Below are positions 25,212 to 34,319 of a stretch of DNA of 64,000 nt, piece after piece (position 1 is the stretch's first letter; each line of letters begins with the position of its first letter). This stretch comes from Defluviitalea phaphyphila (lineage in GTDB: Bacteria; Bacillota; Clostridia; Lachnospirales; Defluviitaleaceae). A model generated the notes under the pieces. The model searched no databases, was not told the origin of the DNA, and saw only the letters and a program-made list of their open reading frames with translations. Where the stretch lies: NCBI RefSeq assembly GCF_001466305.1, contig NZ_JWID01000005.1, positions 1 to 64,000 on the forward strand, written 5' to 3'. A program made the translations under genes and the position numbers.

Positions 25212-26744
25212 ATGGTGGAAACTTCTTATATTCTAGAAATGAACAATATTACAAAAGAATTTCCAGGAGTTAAAGCTTTGGATAATGTTAATTTTAAGGT
25301 AAAAAAAGGAGAAATACATTGTCTTGTAGGAGAAAATGGAGCAGGGAAATCAACATTAATGAAAATTTTAAGTGGTGTATATAAATATGGAGAATATAGT
25401 GGAGATATTGTATTTAATGGCAATATACAAAAATTTAATAGTGTTAAAGATAGTGAAAAAGTAGGTATTGCTATTATATATCAAGAACTTGCTCTTATCC
25501 CGGAACTAAGTGTTTATGAAAATATATATATAGGTCATGAAATAAAAAATGGGTCTGTGATTGATTGGAATGCAACAATAGCAAGTGCAAATAAAATGTT
25601 AAAAAAGGTTGGATTAGATATTAATCCAGAAACAAAAATAAAAGATTTAGGAGTAGGAAAGCAACAATTAGTAGAAATAGCAAAAGCATTAAGTAAAAAT
25701 GTTAAGTTATTAATTTTAGATGAACCTACAGCAGCATTAAATGAAGATGATAGTGAAAATCTTCTTTTGTTATTAAAGCAATTACAAAAACAAGGAATTA
25801 CTTCTATTATGATTTCACATAAATTAAAAGAAGTTTTAGCTATAGCAGATACTATTACTGTTCTTAGAGATGGCAAAACTATTTGTTCTATGGAAAAAGG
25901 AAAAGATGAAATATCTGAAAATATAATTATAAAAAATATGGTAGGGCGTGAAATAAATAATATCTACCCTAAACGAGATTTTAATCATGGGGAAGAAGTT
26001 GTGTTAGAAGTTAAGAATTGGAGTGCCTATGACCCAAAATTAGGAAGACAAATTTTAAAGGATATAAATATAAAACTTAAAAAAGGAGAAATTGTGGGTA
26101 TAGCAGGATTAATGGGAGCCGGTCGTACAGAATTAGCTCAAAGTATTTTTGGAAATGCAAAAAATTATATTATAAAAGGGACATTAATTGTTAATGGGAA
26201 AGAAAAAGTTTTAAAGCAGCCTAGAGATGCTATTAAAACAGGTATTGCATATGTAACAGAGGACAGAAAAGGAGATGGATTAATACTTATTCAAAATATT
26301 AAACAAAATATTTCTATTTCCAATTTAAATTCTATATCTGCTAGAGGAGTAATAAATGAAAATGAAGAAATAAAAAGTGCTAATGATTATAAGAGAACTT
26401 TAAATATCAAAGCTCCTAATATTGAGCAAATTGTAGGTAATTTAAGTGGAGGTAACCAGCAAAAAGTTTCTTTGGCTAAGTGGTTATTTGCAAAACCTAA
26501 TATTCTTATTTTAGATGAACCGACAAGAGGTATTGATGTAGGAGCTAAATATGAAATATATACTTTTATGAATGAACTTGTAAAAAAAGGAATGAGTATA
26601 ATTATGATATCTTCTGAGTTACCAGAAGTATTAGGAATGAGTGATAGAGTATATGTAATGTCGGAAGGGAGTATTAAAGGGGAATTAAAAATAGAAGAAG
26701 CCACTCAAGAAAGAATTATGGAGATGGCAACCAAGGAGGATTGA
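25212..26744 (+). CDS. mmsA: Multiple-monosaccharide ABC transporter ATP-binding protein
   Basis: A 510-residue double ATPase of the ribose/xylose/ChvE-type importers. First domain: Walker A GENGAGKSTLMK and signature GVGKQQLVEIAKAL. Second domain: a degenerate Walker A (GLMGAGRTELAQ), VTEDRKGDGLI and signature LSGGNQQKVSLAKW, the usual asymmetry of this class. It also resembles XylG and GguA; the MmsA name rests on the ChvE-type partner. GGAGGG is 12 bases before the ATG. The permease start follows the stop by two bases. Confidence 0.9.
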   Translation: MVETSYILEMNNITKEFPGVKALDNVNFKVKKGEIHCLVGENGAGKSTLMKILSGVYKYGEYSGDIVFNGNIQKFNSVKDSEKVGIAIIYQELALIPELSVYENIYIGHEIKNGSVIDWNATIASANKMLKKVGLDINPETKIKDLGVGKQQLVEIAKALSKNVKLLILDEPTAALNEDDSENLLLLLKQLQKQGITSIMISHKLKEVLAIADTITVLRDGKTICSMEKGKDEISENIIIKNMVGREINNIYPKRDFNHGEEVVLEVKNWSAYDPKLGRQILKDINIKLKKGEIVGIAGLMGAGRTELAQSIFGNAKNYIIKGTLIVNGKEKVLKQPRDAIKTGIAYVTEDRKGDGLILIQNIKQNISISNLNSISARGVINENEEIKSANDYKRTLNIKAPNIEQIVGNLSGGNQQKVSLAKWLFAKPNILILDEPTRGIDVGAKYEIYTFMNELVKKGMSIIMISSELPEVLGMSDRVYVMSEGSIKGELKIEEATQERIMEMATKED

Positions 26745-26746
26745 TT

Positions 26747-27985
26747 ATGAAGTCAATTGATATAAATAAGTCACAAACTAATACAGTCAATCATCAGGAG
26801 GGAGTAGCAGTGCAATTTTTTAAGGATGCTTATTTATTATTTAAAGAAAATATTCGTGAATATGGTATGTACATCTCTTTAGTAATTATTATGATTATAT
26901 TCTCTATTACTACCGATGGATTATTTATGTCTTCAAGAAATATTAGTAATTTAATTAATCAAACGGGTTATATAGCCGTATTAGCAGTTGGTATGACTTT
27001 GGTCATTGTAATTAGACATATTGATTTATCAGTAGGATTTGTAGCAGGGTTTTTAGGAGCTATTGCAGCTATTATGCTTACTAAATTGGGTTTACCTGTA
27101 ATTATTACTATTCCTGTTATTCTTTTATTAGGATTAATGATTGGATTATTTAACGGACTTTTAGTTGCTAAATTTACTATTCCTTCTTTTGTTGTATCCC
27201 TTGCAGGAATGCTTTTATTTAGAGGAGCTCTGCTTCAAGTTACAGAAGGTACAGGGACAATTATTGTAGATAATGAAGCTTTTAATGCTATAGGAAATGG
27301 TTTTATCCCTGATATTGTAAATTTTGAAGATGTTCATATTCTTACAATAATATTGGGGTTAGTGGCTATTGGATTTTTTATTTGGAATGAATTAAAAGTA
27401 AGAAAAAATAAATTAAAATATAATTTTAGTGTAATTCCTTCAAGCATGCTTTTAATTAAGATTATTCTGGTATCAGCTGTTATTGGATATATTACATGGA
27501 CGCTTGCAAATTATAATGGATTATCTTGGACTGTTATAGTAGTAATTTTAATTGTAGGTATATATCATTTTATTACTACCAAGACTGTAATAGGAAGACA
27601 TATTTATGCTGTAGGTGGAAATCCAGAGGCAGCTAAATTAAGTGGCATAGATGTAAATAAAATAACTTATATGGTATTTGGGTCAATGAGTATGCTTGCA
27701 GCTTTATCTGGTATTCTCTATACTTCTAGATTGCAGTCTGCGACAACAACAGCAGGAACAGCATTTGAACTTGATGCTATTGCTGCAGCTTATGTAGGAG
27801 GAGTATCTGCAGCAGGAGGAGTAGGTAAAGTAACAGGTTCTATTGTTGGAGCATTAGTTATGAGTGCTTTAACTAGTGGAATGAATCTTATGGGAGTAGG
27901 GATTTCTTATCAATATATGATAAAAGGAATTGTACTTGTATCAGCGGTAATATTTGATGTTGCTACTAGAAATAAGAAGAAGTAA
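26747..27985 (+). CDS. mmsB: Multiple-monosaccharide ABC transporter permease
   Basis: Membrane component of the importer, 412 residues, with about ten hydrophobic segments of the BPD_transp_2 family. The N-terminal KENIREYGMYISLVIIMI and VIRHIDLSVG and the C-terminal IYAVGGNPEAAKLSGI are characteristic; the NIREYGM start is typical for MmsB/GguB. It is also similar to XylH. A TTG at 26741 is in frame, but AAGGAGG (26733-26739) lies seven bases from ATG 26747. The transport genes chvE, mmsA and mmsB form one operon. Confidence 0.9.
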   Translation: MKSIDINKSQTNTVNHQEGVAVQFFKDAYLLFKENIREYGMYISLVIIMIIFSITTDGLFMSSRNISNLINQTGYIAVLAVGMTLVIVIRHIDLSVGFVAGFLGAIAAIMLTKLGLPVIITIPVILLLGLMIGLFNGLLVAKFTIPSFVVSLAGMLLFRGALLQVTEGTGTIIVDNEAFNAIGNGFIPDIVNFEDVHILTIILGLVAIGFFIWNELKVRKNKLKYNFSVIPSSMLLIKIILVSAVIGYITWTLANYNGLSWTVIVVILIVGIYHFITTKTVIGRHIYAVGGNPEAAKLSGIDVNKITYMVFGSMSMLAALSGILYTSRLQSATTTAGTAFELDAIAAAYVGGVSAAGGVGKVTGSIVGALVMSALTSGMNLMGVGISYQYMIKGIVLVSAVIFDVATRNKKK

Positions 27986-28048
27986 TCAATATGTTTTATG
28001 CTTCTACAATAACCTGTATCTGTTATTAAAACAGATAGGGGGATAGTT

Positions 28049-29725
28049 ATGGGGAAAATTAGAAATAAAATGGTTCTTATTACAGTAATTATAATTATAA
28101 TTACTGTAATAAGTATTGGTATTCCAGGATATTATACTACTGTTATGCAAAGTAATATGATATTATCTACTCAAATGGATCAACGTACAGCAAGTCTTAT
28201 AGGGGTAATTGAAGGGTATAGAGATTTATCACAGACAGAAGAACAAGCTCAAGAAAGATTCATAGAATATCTTTCAAATAGAGTTATAGGAAAAACTGGA
28301 TATGGTTTTATGCTTACAGGAAACGGAGAATTTATGATGCATCCTGATAATAATTTATTAGGAAAAGATGGAACAAAATATGATTTTGTTCAAGAGATTT
28401 TATCCCATAAAGAAGATGTAAATAATAATGGATATGGTCGTGCTAGAGTTTTAAAGGTATCTTATAATTGGGAAGGGAAAGAAAGATTTGCTTATTATAC
28501 TTATCATTATGATTGGGATGTATTTATTGCCTTATCCGGTGTTTATGATGAATTTCTTGCGGCTCAGAAAACAGCTTTAAGGAATTTATGTATAGTTGGG
28601 GTATTAGTATTATTTATATCAATTTCTATAATATACATTGTTATGACTAAGATGATTAAGCCTATAGGATTGTTATCTATGGCAATGAAAGAAATAGAGA
28701 AAGGGAATATAAATATAACTCCAATTACTGTTAAAAACAGAGATGAAATAGGGATACTTTCTAAAGGCTTTAATGAAATGACTAATACTTTAAAGAAATT
28801 AATAATTAATATAAAAAATAGTACTAAAATACTTTATAATACTATCTGTGATACAAAAGAAGGGATGGACCAAACGATACAAAGTTCACAGGAAGTGACA
28901 AAAGCTATTAATGAAATAGCTTTGTCTAATCAAAATCTTGCAGAAAATATTGAAAAAGGTAATATTGCAATACAAGATATATTTAAATCAATAACTCATA
29001 CCAATAAAGCAACAAGTAATATAAATAAAATTATAGATGAAGTTAAAATAGCAGTAGAAAAAGGGAATATTGCAATTAAAGATTTAACAATAAAATCTGA
29101 TAAAACTATGGAAACTTTTTATTATATTGATAAGCAAATAAACTTTCTTAAAAATAAATCGAAAGAAATTTATACTATTACAAAAATTATTAATTCTATT
29201 TCAGAACAAACTAATTTACTATCACTAAATGCAACTATAGAATCTGCAAAAGTAGGGAAATTAGGAAAAGGTTTTGCAGTAGTAGCAGATGAAATTAGAA
29301 AATTATCTATGCAATCAGAAGAGCAAACAAAGATCATTAATAATGTGATAAATAATATATTTGTGCAAATTGAAGATATAGTAAAATATATGGAAAATGG
29401 GAAAAATACAGTAAAAGAACAGGATGAAACTGTAAAGAAAACAAATAGAGCTTTATCTGAAATAAAAATTAAAATAAAAGATATGGAAAATCATATAACA
29501 ATAATTTTGGAACAAATTCTTGAAATAACAAAAAATACAAAAAGCACAGTAAAAATAGTAGAAGATATATCTAATAATTCTGAAGAAACTTGTGCTAGAT
29601 CAGAAGAAGTATCAGCATTAACACAAGAGCAATTAGAAAGTATTCGGATTATAGAAAAATCAATAGAAAAATTAAATGATTTATCAAAAAATCTTTCTTT
29701 TATAGTCAATCAATTTAATTTATAA
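28049..29725 (+). CDS. Methyl-accepting chemotaxis-like transducer with Cache domain
   Basis: A 558-residue two-helix membrane receptor: helix at about 8-30, single-Cache-type sensor at 31-180 (GYGFMLTGNGEFMMHPDN), helix near 188-210, HAMP to about 260 and a signalling coiled coil. The hairpin tip is SEQTNLLSLNATIESAKVG at about 385-403. There, two residues normally Arg and Glu in receptor tips are Lys (K401, K404), and the flanks are unusually rich in Asn and Ile. It follows the permease by 63 bases with GGGGG before the ATG, so it is probably read with the sugar operon, as a chemoreceptor or a diverged sensor. Confidence 0.85.
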   Translation: MGKIRNKMVLITVIIIIITVISIGIPGYYTTVMQSNMILSTQMDQRTASLIGVIEGYRDLSQTEEQAQERFIEYLSNRVIGKTGYGFMLTGNGEFMMHPDNNLLGKDGTKYDFVQEILSHKEDVNNNGYGRARVLKVSYNWEGKERFAYYTYHYDWDVFIALSGVYDEFLAAQKTALRNLCIVGVLVLFISISIIYIVMTKMIKPIGLLSMAMKEIEKGNINITPITVKNRDEIGILSKGFNEMTNTLKKLIINIKNSTKILYNTICDTKEGMDQTIQSSQEVTKAINEIALSNQNLAENIEKGNIAIQDIFKSITHTNKATSNINKIIDEVKIAVEKGNIAIKDLTIKSDKTMETFYYIDKQINFLKNKSKEIYTITKIINSISEQTNLLSLNATIESAKVGKLGKGFAVVADEIRKLSMQSEEQTKIINNVINNIFVQIEDIVKYMENGKNTVKEQDETVKKTNRALSEIKIKIKDMENHITIILEQILEITKNTKSTVKIVEDISNNSEETCARSEEVSALTQEQLESIRIIEKSIEKLNDLSKNLSFIVNQFNL

Positions 29726-29769
29726 TTTACTATTTTGTACAAATTATAAAATATATAAAAAGATATCCC

Positions 29770-29798
29770 TTGACATATAAGCGTATCTTGTTTATCAT
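29770..29798 (+). promoter_or_regulatory. Promoter of the proS T-box leader
   Basis: Perfect TTGACA (29770-29775), 17 bases, TATCAT (29793-29798). The RNA would start near 29805. Confidence 0.65.
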
Positions 29799-29804
29799 AA
29801 ACTC

Positions 29805-30012
29805 AATAATGTTAAAAACAATGAAAAGGAATCATAAATAAGGCTTTTTCATAGAGAGGGAATCATTGGTGGAAGATTTCTAAAAAGTCTATTTATGTCC
29901 CGCCTTGGAGTTCTGCATGATGAATGCAGCGGTGAGAAACTCATCGTTACCAATAAAGAGAGATGCTTATGCATTATTAGGGTGGTACCGCCGATGACCT
30001 CGGTCCCTTTTT
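29805..30012 (+). promoter_or_regulatory. T-box riboswitch (tRNA-Pro responsive) before proS
   Basis: The leader carries the canonical T-box TGGTACCGCC (29983-29992), which should pair with the acceptor end of uncharged tRNA. Stem I is short but has the distal GAGAGGG and GGTGGAA elements (29853-29873 region) closed by CATAAATA/TATTTATG. By comparison with other leaders, where the specifier lies five bases before GGAG, the specifier is CCC (29899-29901), a proline codon, which suits the gene. A competing terminator pairs AGGG..ACCG with CGGT..CCCT and ends in five T. Confidence 0.88.
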
Positions 30013-30053
30013 GGGATAGAGGTTTTTTATTTTGGAAAGAAAGGAAAGGTAAT

Positions 30054-31490
30054 ATGGGGAAAAATAAAAAGTTTGTACAAGAAATAACCGATATGGAAAA
30101 AGATTTTGCACAGTGGTATACGGATGTAGTAAAAAAAGCAGAACTTATAGACTATTCTAGTGTAAGAGGATGTATGATATTACAACCTTATGGATATGCC
30201 ATATGGGAGCTTATTCAAAAACAGTTAGATAAACGTTTTAAAGAAACAGGGCATAAAAATGTATATATGCCAATGTTTATTCCAGAAAGTTTGCTTCAAA
30301 AAGAAAAAGACCATGTAGAAGGTTTTGCACCAGAGGTTGCTTGGGTTACTCATGGAGGTAATGAAAAATTAACAGAGCGACTTTGTGTTAGACCAACTTC
30401 TGAAACTTTATTTTGTGAACATTATGCTAATGTAATTCAATCATATAGGGATCTACCAAAGCTGTATAATCAATGGTGTTCCGTTGTTAGATGGGAAAAA
30501 ACTACAAGACCTTTCTTAAGGACTTTAGAATTTTTATGGCAAGAAGGACATACAGCTCATGCAACAGCTAAGGAAGCAGAAGAAGAAACTATAAAAATGT
30601 TAAATGTATATGCTGATTTTTGTGAGAATGTTCTTGCTATTCCGGTTATAAAGGGACAAAAAACTGATAAAGAAAAATTTGCAGGAGCTAAGGCTACTTA
30701 TACTATAGAGAGTTTAATGCATGATGGAAAAGCTCTTCAATCAGGAACAAGTCATAATTTTGGAGATGGTTTTGCTAGGGCTTTTGGAATTCAATATACA
30801 GATAAAGATAATCAGTTAAAATACGTTCATCAAACTTCTTGGGGAGTTACCACAAGATTAATAGGAGCAATTATTATGGTTCATGGAGATAATAGTGGAT
30901 TAGTACTTCCACCTAAAGTAGCTCCTGTTCAGTTGGTAATTATTCCTATTGCTGCTCATAAAGAAGGAGTTTTAGAAAAGGCCAGAGAAATAAAAGAAAA
31001 ACTTTCTTCTATAGTTAGGGTAGAATTAGATGATAGTGATAAAATGCCAGGTTGGAAATTCAGTGAATATGAAATGAAAGGAATTCCTTATAGATTAGAA
31101 ATAGGACCTAAGGATATAGAAAAAAATCAAGTAGTATTAGTTAGAAGGGATACTAGAGAAAAAATAATAGTTTCTATAGATGAGTTAGAAACTAAAATAC
31201 CAGAACTTATGGATACACTTCAAAGGGATTTATTAGAAAAAGCAAGAAAAATGCGAGATGAAAAAACTTATACAGCTAAAAATTTAGATGAATTTAAACA
31301 AATAATATCTACTACTCCAGGCTTTATTAAAGCTATGTGGTGTGGAGATGAAGAATGCGAAAATAAAATAAAAGAAGAAACAGGAGCAACATCAAGATGT
31401 ATTCCATTTGAACAAGAAGAAATATCAGATACCTGTGTATGTTGTGGTAAACCTGCTAAGAAAATGCTTTATTGGGGCAGGGCATATTAA
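30054..31490 (+). CDS. proS: Prolyl-tRNA synthetase (eukaryote/archaeal-like type)
   Basis: Charges tRNA-Pro. At 478 residues without the insertion (editing) domain and with a C-terminal zinc-binding domain (CGDEEC, then [18 protein letters not shown]), this is the type 3, archaeal/eukaryote-like ProRS found in many clostridia. Class II motifs include [26 protein letters not shown] and the motif 3 region [13 protein letters not shown]. The correct ATG is 30054 behind AAGGAAAGG; earlier in-frame codons lie inside the T-box leader. It is controlled by the T-box and ends in a strong terminator. Confidence 0.95.
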   Translation: MGKNKKFVQEITDMEKDFAQWYTDVVKKAELIDYSSVRGCMILQPYGYAIWELIQKQLDKRFKETGHKNVYMPMFIPESLLQKEKDHVEGFAPEVAWVTHGGNEKLTERLCVRPTSETLFCEHYANVIQSYRDLPKLYNQWCSVVRWEKTTRPFLRTLEFLWQEGHTAHATAKEAEEETIKMLNVYADFCENVLAIPVIKGQKTDKEKFAGAKATYTIESLMHDGKALQSGTSHNFGDGFARAFGIQYTDKDNQLKYVHQTSWGVTTRLIGAIIMVHGDNSGLVLPPKVAPVQLVIIPIAAHKEGVLEKAREIKEKLSSIVRVELDDSDKMPGWKFSEYEMKGIPYRLEIGPKDIEKNQVVLVRRDTREKIIVSIDELETKIPELMDTLQRDLLEKARKMRDEKTYTAKNLDEFKQIISTTPGFIKAMWCGDEECENKIKEETGATSRCIPFEQEEISDTCVCCGKPAKKMLYWGRAY

Positions 31491-31500
31491 AGTAAGTAGT

Positions 31501-31526
31501 AAACAACCACCAAAAGGTGGTTGTTT
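31501..31526. terminator. Bidirectional terminator after proS
   Basis: Stem AAACAACCACC (31501-31511) with GGTGGTTGTTT (31516-31526), AAAA loop, shared with the convergent stress-protein gene. Confidence 0.85.
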
Positions 31527-31996
31527 TAATGTACTTCTATATCCTCACCACCAAAATTTTTAAGGGTATCAACTACTGCATCAACAGTTTCTTCCCTAGC
31601 TTTAGTAGTAAGTAAAACTTTACCTTCCTTTATTTTTTCTTCATATTTTGTACTAGAGCTTTCAGGAATACCAAGATCAATAAGTCCTCCTACAATTCCA
31701 CCAGTTATAGCTCCAGATAAAAGCCCTGCTAGGGGTCCTGCAGCTACTAAAACTCCAAGGCCAGGAATAGCAAAAGTTCCAGCTCCAATTAAAAGTCCAG
31801 CCAGTCCACCAAGTACACTTCCCGTAGTAATTCCATCAGATATATTATCATTTACTAATTCGTCAGATTCTTCTTTAAAATCTTGTTTAGCAGCTATAGA
31901 TATATCATCCATACGAAGATTTTGATTTCTTAATTCGTAAGCCGCATTTTCTGCATCAAGTCGATTATTAAATAGAGCTACTACAGTTTTATCCAT
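31526..31996 (-). CDS. General stress protein-like (YflT/glycine-zipper) protein
   Basis: A 156-residue protein with an N-terminal ferredoxin-like fold (VVALFNNRLDAENAAYELRN), a central Gly/Ala/Leu-rich segment (GGLAGLLIGAGTFAIPGLGV and AGLLSGAITGGIVGGLIDLG) that may insert in or lie on the membrane, and a second small domain (EGKVLLTTKAREETVDAV). The layout resembles heat-stress protein YflT/GS17M-type and DUF1269 proteins, which are induced by stress; function is not known. It has AAAGGAGG on the - strand and is monocistronic. Confidence 0.75.
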   Translation of the reverse strand: MDKTVVALFNNRLDAENAAYELRNQNLRMDDISIAAKQDFKEESDELVNDNISDGITTGSVLGGLAGLLIGAGTFAIPGLGVLVAAGPLAGLLSGAITGGIVGGLIDLGIPESSSTKYEEKIKEGKVLLTTKAREETVDAVVDTLKNFGGEDIEVH

Positions 31997-32112
31997 ATAA
32001 AAACCTCCTTTCTTTAATAGTTTAAATTAATTTTATAAATTTATTCATGGTTCTTTTAAAATGTGACAAACTAAGATAATATAATCTTAAACAAGATTTA
32101 TGGAGGGAAAAA

Positions 32113-33447
32113 ATGTTAGAAAAAATAAGTATTCCAAAGGAAGTTGAAGAAATAATAGAAAAATTAAATGAGAATGGCTATGAAGGATATATAGTGGGTG
32201 GCTGCGTTAGGGATATTTTAATGGGAAGGACGCCACATGATTGGGATATAACTACATCAGCAAAACCTGATGAAGTTAAAAATATATTTAATAGAACTTA
32301 TGATACAGGCATTGCTCATGGAACAGTGACAGTTATTTTAAATAAAAAACATTTTGAAATAACAACTTATCGCATAGAAGGAATATATGAAGATTATAGA
32401 AGACCTAAAGAAGTTATATTTACTAATCATTTAGAAGCAGATTTATCTAGAAGAGATTTCACTATGAATGCCATAGTCTATCATCCTAAAGATGGATTTA
32501 TAGACCCTATGGGAGGGATAGAGGATATTAAAAGAGGAATAATTAGATGTGTAGGAAATCCTGATAAAAGATTTGAAGAAGATGCTTTAAGGATGCTTAG
32601 AGGAATTAGATTTTCATCTCAACTTAACTTTAAGATAGAAGATAAGACCCTAGAAGCTATAAAGAAAAATGCCCATCTTATATCTTATATTAGTGCTGAA
32701 AGAATAAAAGAGGAATTAGATAAAATACTTTTATCTGATTATGTTGAAAAATTTATTATGCTATATAATACAAAAATTTCAAATTATATACTTAAAGAAA
32801 TGGATCAATGTTTTAAAACAGAGCAAAATCATCCTCATCATGTGGATAATGTGGGAATTCATACTTTAAAAGCTATAAAAGCTGTGGATAAAGATCTAAA
32901 ACTTAAATGGGCTATGTTTTTTCATGATATAGGAAAACCTGAAAGTAAAACTACAGATGAAAATGGTATAGATCATTTTTATGGACATGTAGATAAAAGT
33001 GTGAAAATATCTAGAGAAATTATGAGAAGATTAAGATTTGATAAAAAAAGTATGAATCATATATTAAAGTTAGTAGAATATCATGATGAAAAAATAGAAG
33101 AAGATAAAAAATCTGTAAAAGAATTTTTATATAAGATAGGGGAAGAAGTATTTTTAGATTTATTAAAAGTACAATTAGCAGATGCTAAAGCCCAAAATCC
33201 GAAGTTTTATAAAGAAAAAGAAGAAAGGATAAAAAATATACAAAGGATATATAAAGAGATAAAAGAAAATAATGAGTGTTTTAATTTAAAGGACTTAGCA
33301 GTAAATGGAGGAGACTTAATTAAAATAGGAATAAAAGAGGGTAAGAAAATAGGTAAAACCTTAGATTACCTTTTGAAATTAGTTATAGAAAATCCTAAAT
33401 TGAATAAAAAAGACATTCTTTTATCAATATTAAAGTCGAAACTTTAA
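32113..33447 (+). CDS. cca: CCA tRNA nucleotidyltransferase with HD domain
   Basis: Adds or repairs the 3' CCA of tRNAs without a template. The class II nucleotidyltransferase core has GGCVRDILMGRTPHDWDI with catalytic D43/D45, then RRDFTMNAI and the RFEEDALRMLRGIRFSSQL neck. An HD phosphohydrolase domain (MFFHDIGKPESK, near residue 270) follows, so total length is 444 residues. Both tRNA genes in this window lack an encoded CCA and depend on this activity. ATG is preceded by GGAGGGA. Single gene ending in a 19-bp stem terminator. Confidence 0.95.
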   Translation: MLEKISIPKEVEEIIEKLNENGYEGYIVGGCVRDILMGRTPHDWDITTSAKPDEVKNIFNRTYDTGIAHGTVTVILNKKHFEITTYRIEGIYEDYRRPKEVIFTNHLEADLSRRDFTMNAIVYHPKDGFIDPMGGIEDIKRGIIRCVGNPDKRFEEDALRMLRGIRFSSQLNFKIEDKTLEAIKKNAHLISYISAERIKEELDKILLSDYVEKFIMLYNTKISNYILKEMDQCFKTEQNHPHHVDNVGIHTLKAIKAVDKDLKLKWAMFFHDIGKPESKTTDENGIDHFYGHVDKSVKISREIMRRLRFDKKSMNHILKLVEYHDEKIEEDKKSVKEFLYKIGEEVFLDLLKVQLADAKAQNPKFYKEKEERIKNIQRIYKEIKENNECFNLKDLAVNGGDLIKIGIKEGKKIGKTLDYLLKLVIENPKLNKKDILLSILKSKL

Positions 33448-33464
33448 GTTTCGACTTTAATATT
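33426..33464. terminator. Bidirectional terminator after cca
   Basis: A perfect 19-bp inverted repeat with one central base (AATATTAAAGTCGAAACTT and its complement), overlapping the cca stop and bordered by T. Confidence 0.85.
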
Positions 33465-34319
33465 TTATTCAGATTTATCTTCAATAAAAAGGGAGGTTGA
33501 ATCTATTTTATAAATAAATTTTTTATCTTTAGTAACATAAGCTATATCTTCTTCTACATTTCCAACATAAAGAGTTAATATAGAATCATCTTGATCATCT
33601 AAATATATAGTTATAATTTCATTTGGTTCTTTTAATCCATATTGTTCTAAAATTTCATCATTGGCATTATCACTTATAAATTCTTTTATGATTTTACTAC
33701 TTAAAGAAGATATAAAAGGAGTTAGATTTTCTTCTTCACTTAAGGTTAAAGTAGAATCTTTAGATTGTATTACAACTTTTTTTACATATTCTTCATTAAA
33801 AGAAAACAGTTTTTTATCTCTTAATGAATTAACATCAAAAGGAATATTATCTAAAAGGGAAGAAGAAGCCGTATAAACTTTATTATCATAAAGTATATAA
33901 TATCCTTTAGAAAAAGGGGCAATATTACCAAAACTTAAAGTATTAGATATATTTTCATCATTAGTTAAAGTAATACTTTTAATTGGAGAGTCTAATCCAT
34001 AAATAGATAGATCCTTAGGATTTTCTTCTACTAATTCATTAGCTGTAGGGAAAGAAAATGTAGATATTATATTAGTTATTAAAAAATCATTGGCAGGATA
34101 ATTAATAGGATATACTATATCCCAGTTAGCTCCATTTCTTTTTATACTTATTTTTTCATCTTCATTTAGTATATCAATAGAAACTATTTTATTTTGGTCT
34201 TCTTCCCAAAGTAAAATATCGGTATTATTAGAAGCCATTTTTTGTTGAAAATTTTTATAATAAATAAAAACTCCTATAAACATAATAATAGCTAAAATAG
34301 TCGGCAGAATCTTTTTCAT
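33465..34319 (-). CDS. DUF4340 domain-containing protein
   Basis: A 284-residue protein with one N-terminal membrane helix (TILAIIMFIGVFIYY) and an exposed beta-rich DUF4340 region (ISIKRNGANWDIVYP, PIKSITLTN, TLSFGNIAPFSKGYYILYD). It is the last gene of a four-gene - strand operon with an ATPase, a permease and a GldG-like protein, and it overlaps the GldG-like gene by four bases. DUF4340 proteins regularly follow such export systems. The role is unknown; it probably works as an extracytoplasmic partner. Confidence 0.85.
   Translation of the reverse strand: MKKILPTILAIIMFIGVFIYYKNFQQKMASNNTDILLWEEDQNKIVSIDILNEDEKISIKRNGANWDIVYPINYPANDFLITNIISTFSFPTANELVEENPKDLSIYGLDSPIKSITLTNDENISNTLSFGNIAPFSKGYYILYDNKVYTASSSLLDNIPFDVNSLRDKKLFSFNEEYVKKVVIQSKDSTLTLSEEENLTPFISSLSSKIIKEFISDNANDEILEQYGLKEPNEIITIYLDDQDDSILTLYVGNVEEDIAYVTKDKKFIYKIDSTSLFIEDKSE

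Noticed and set aside
29895-30053. N-terminal extension of proS
   Set aside because: The in-frame codons lie inside the T-box leader and its terminator; ATG 30054 has the ribosome-binding site.
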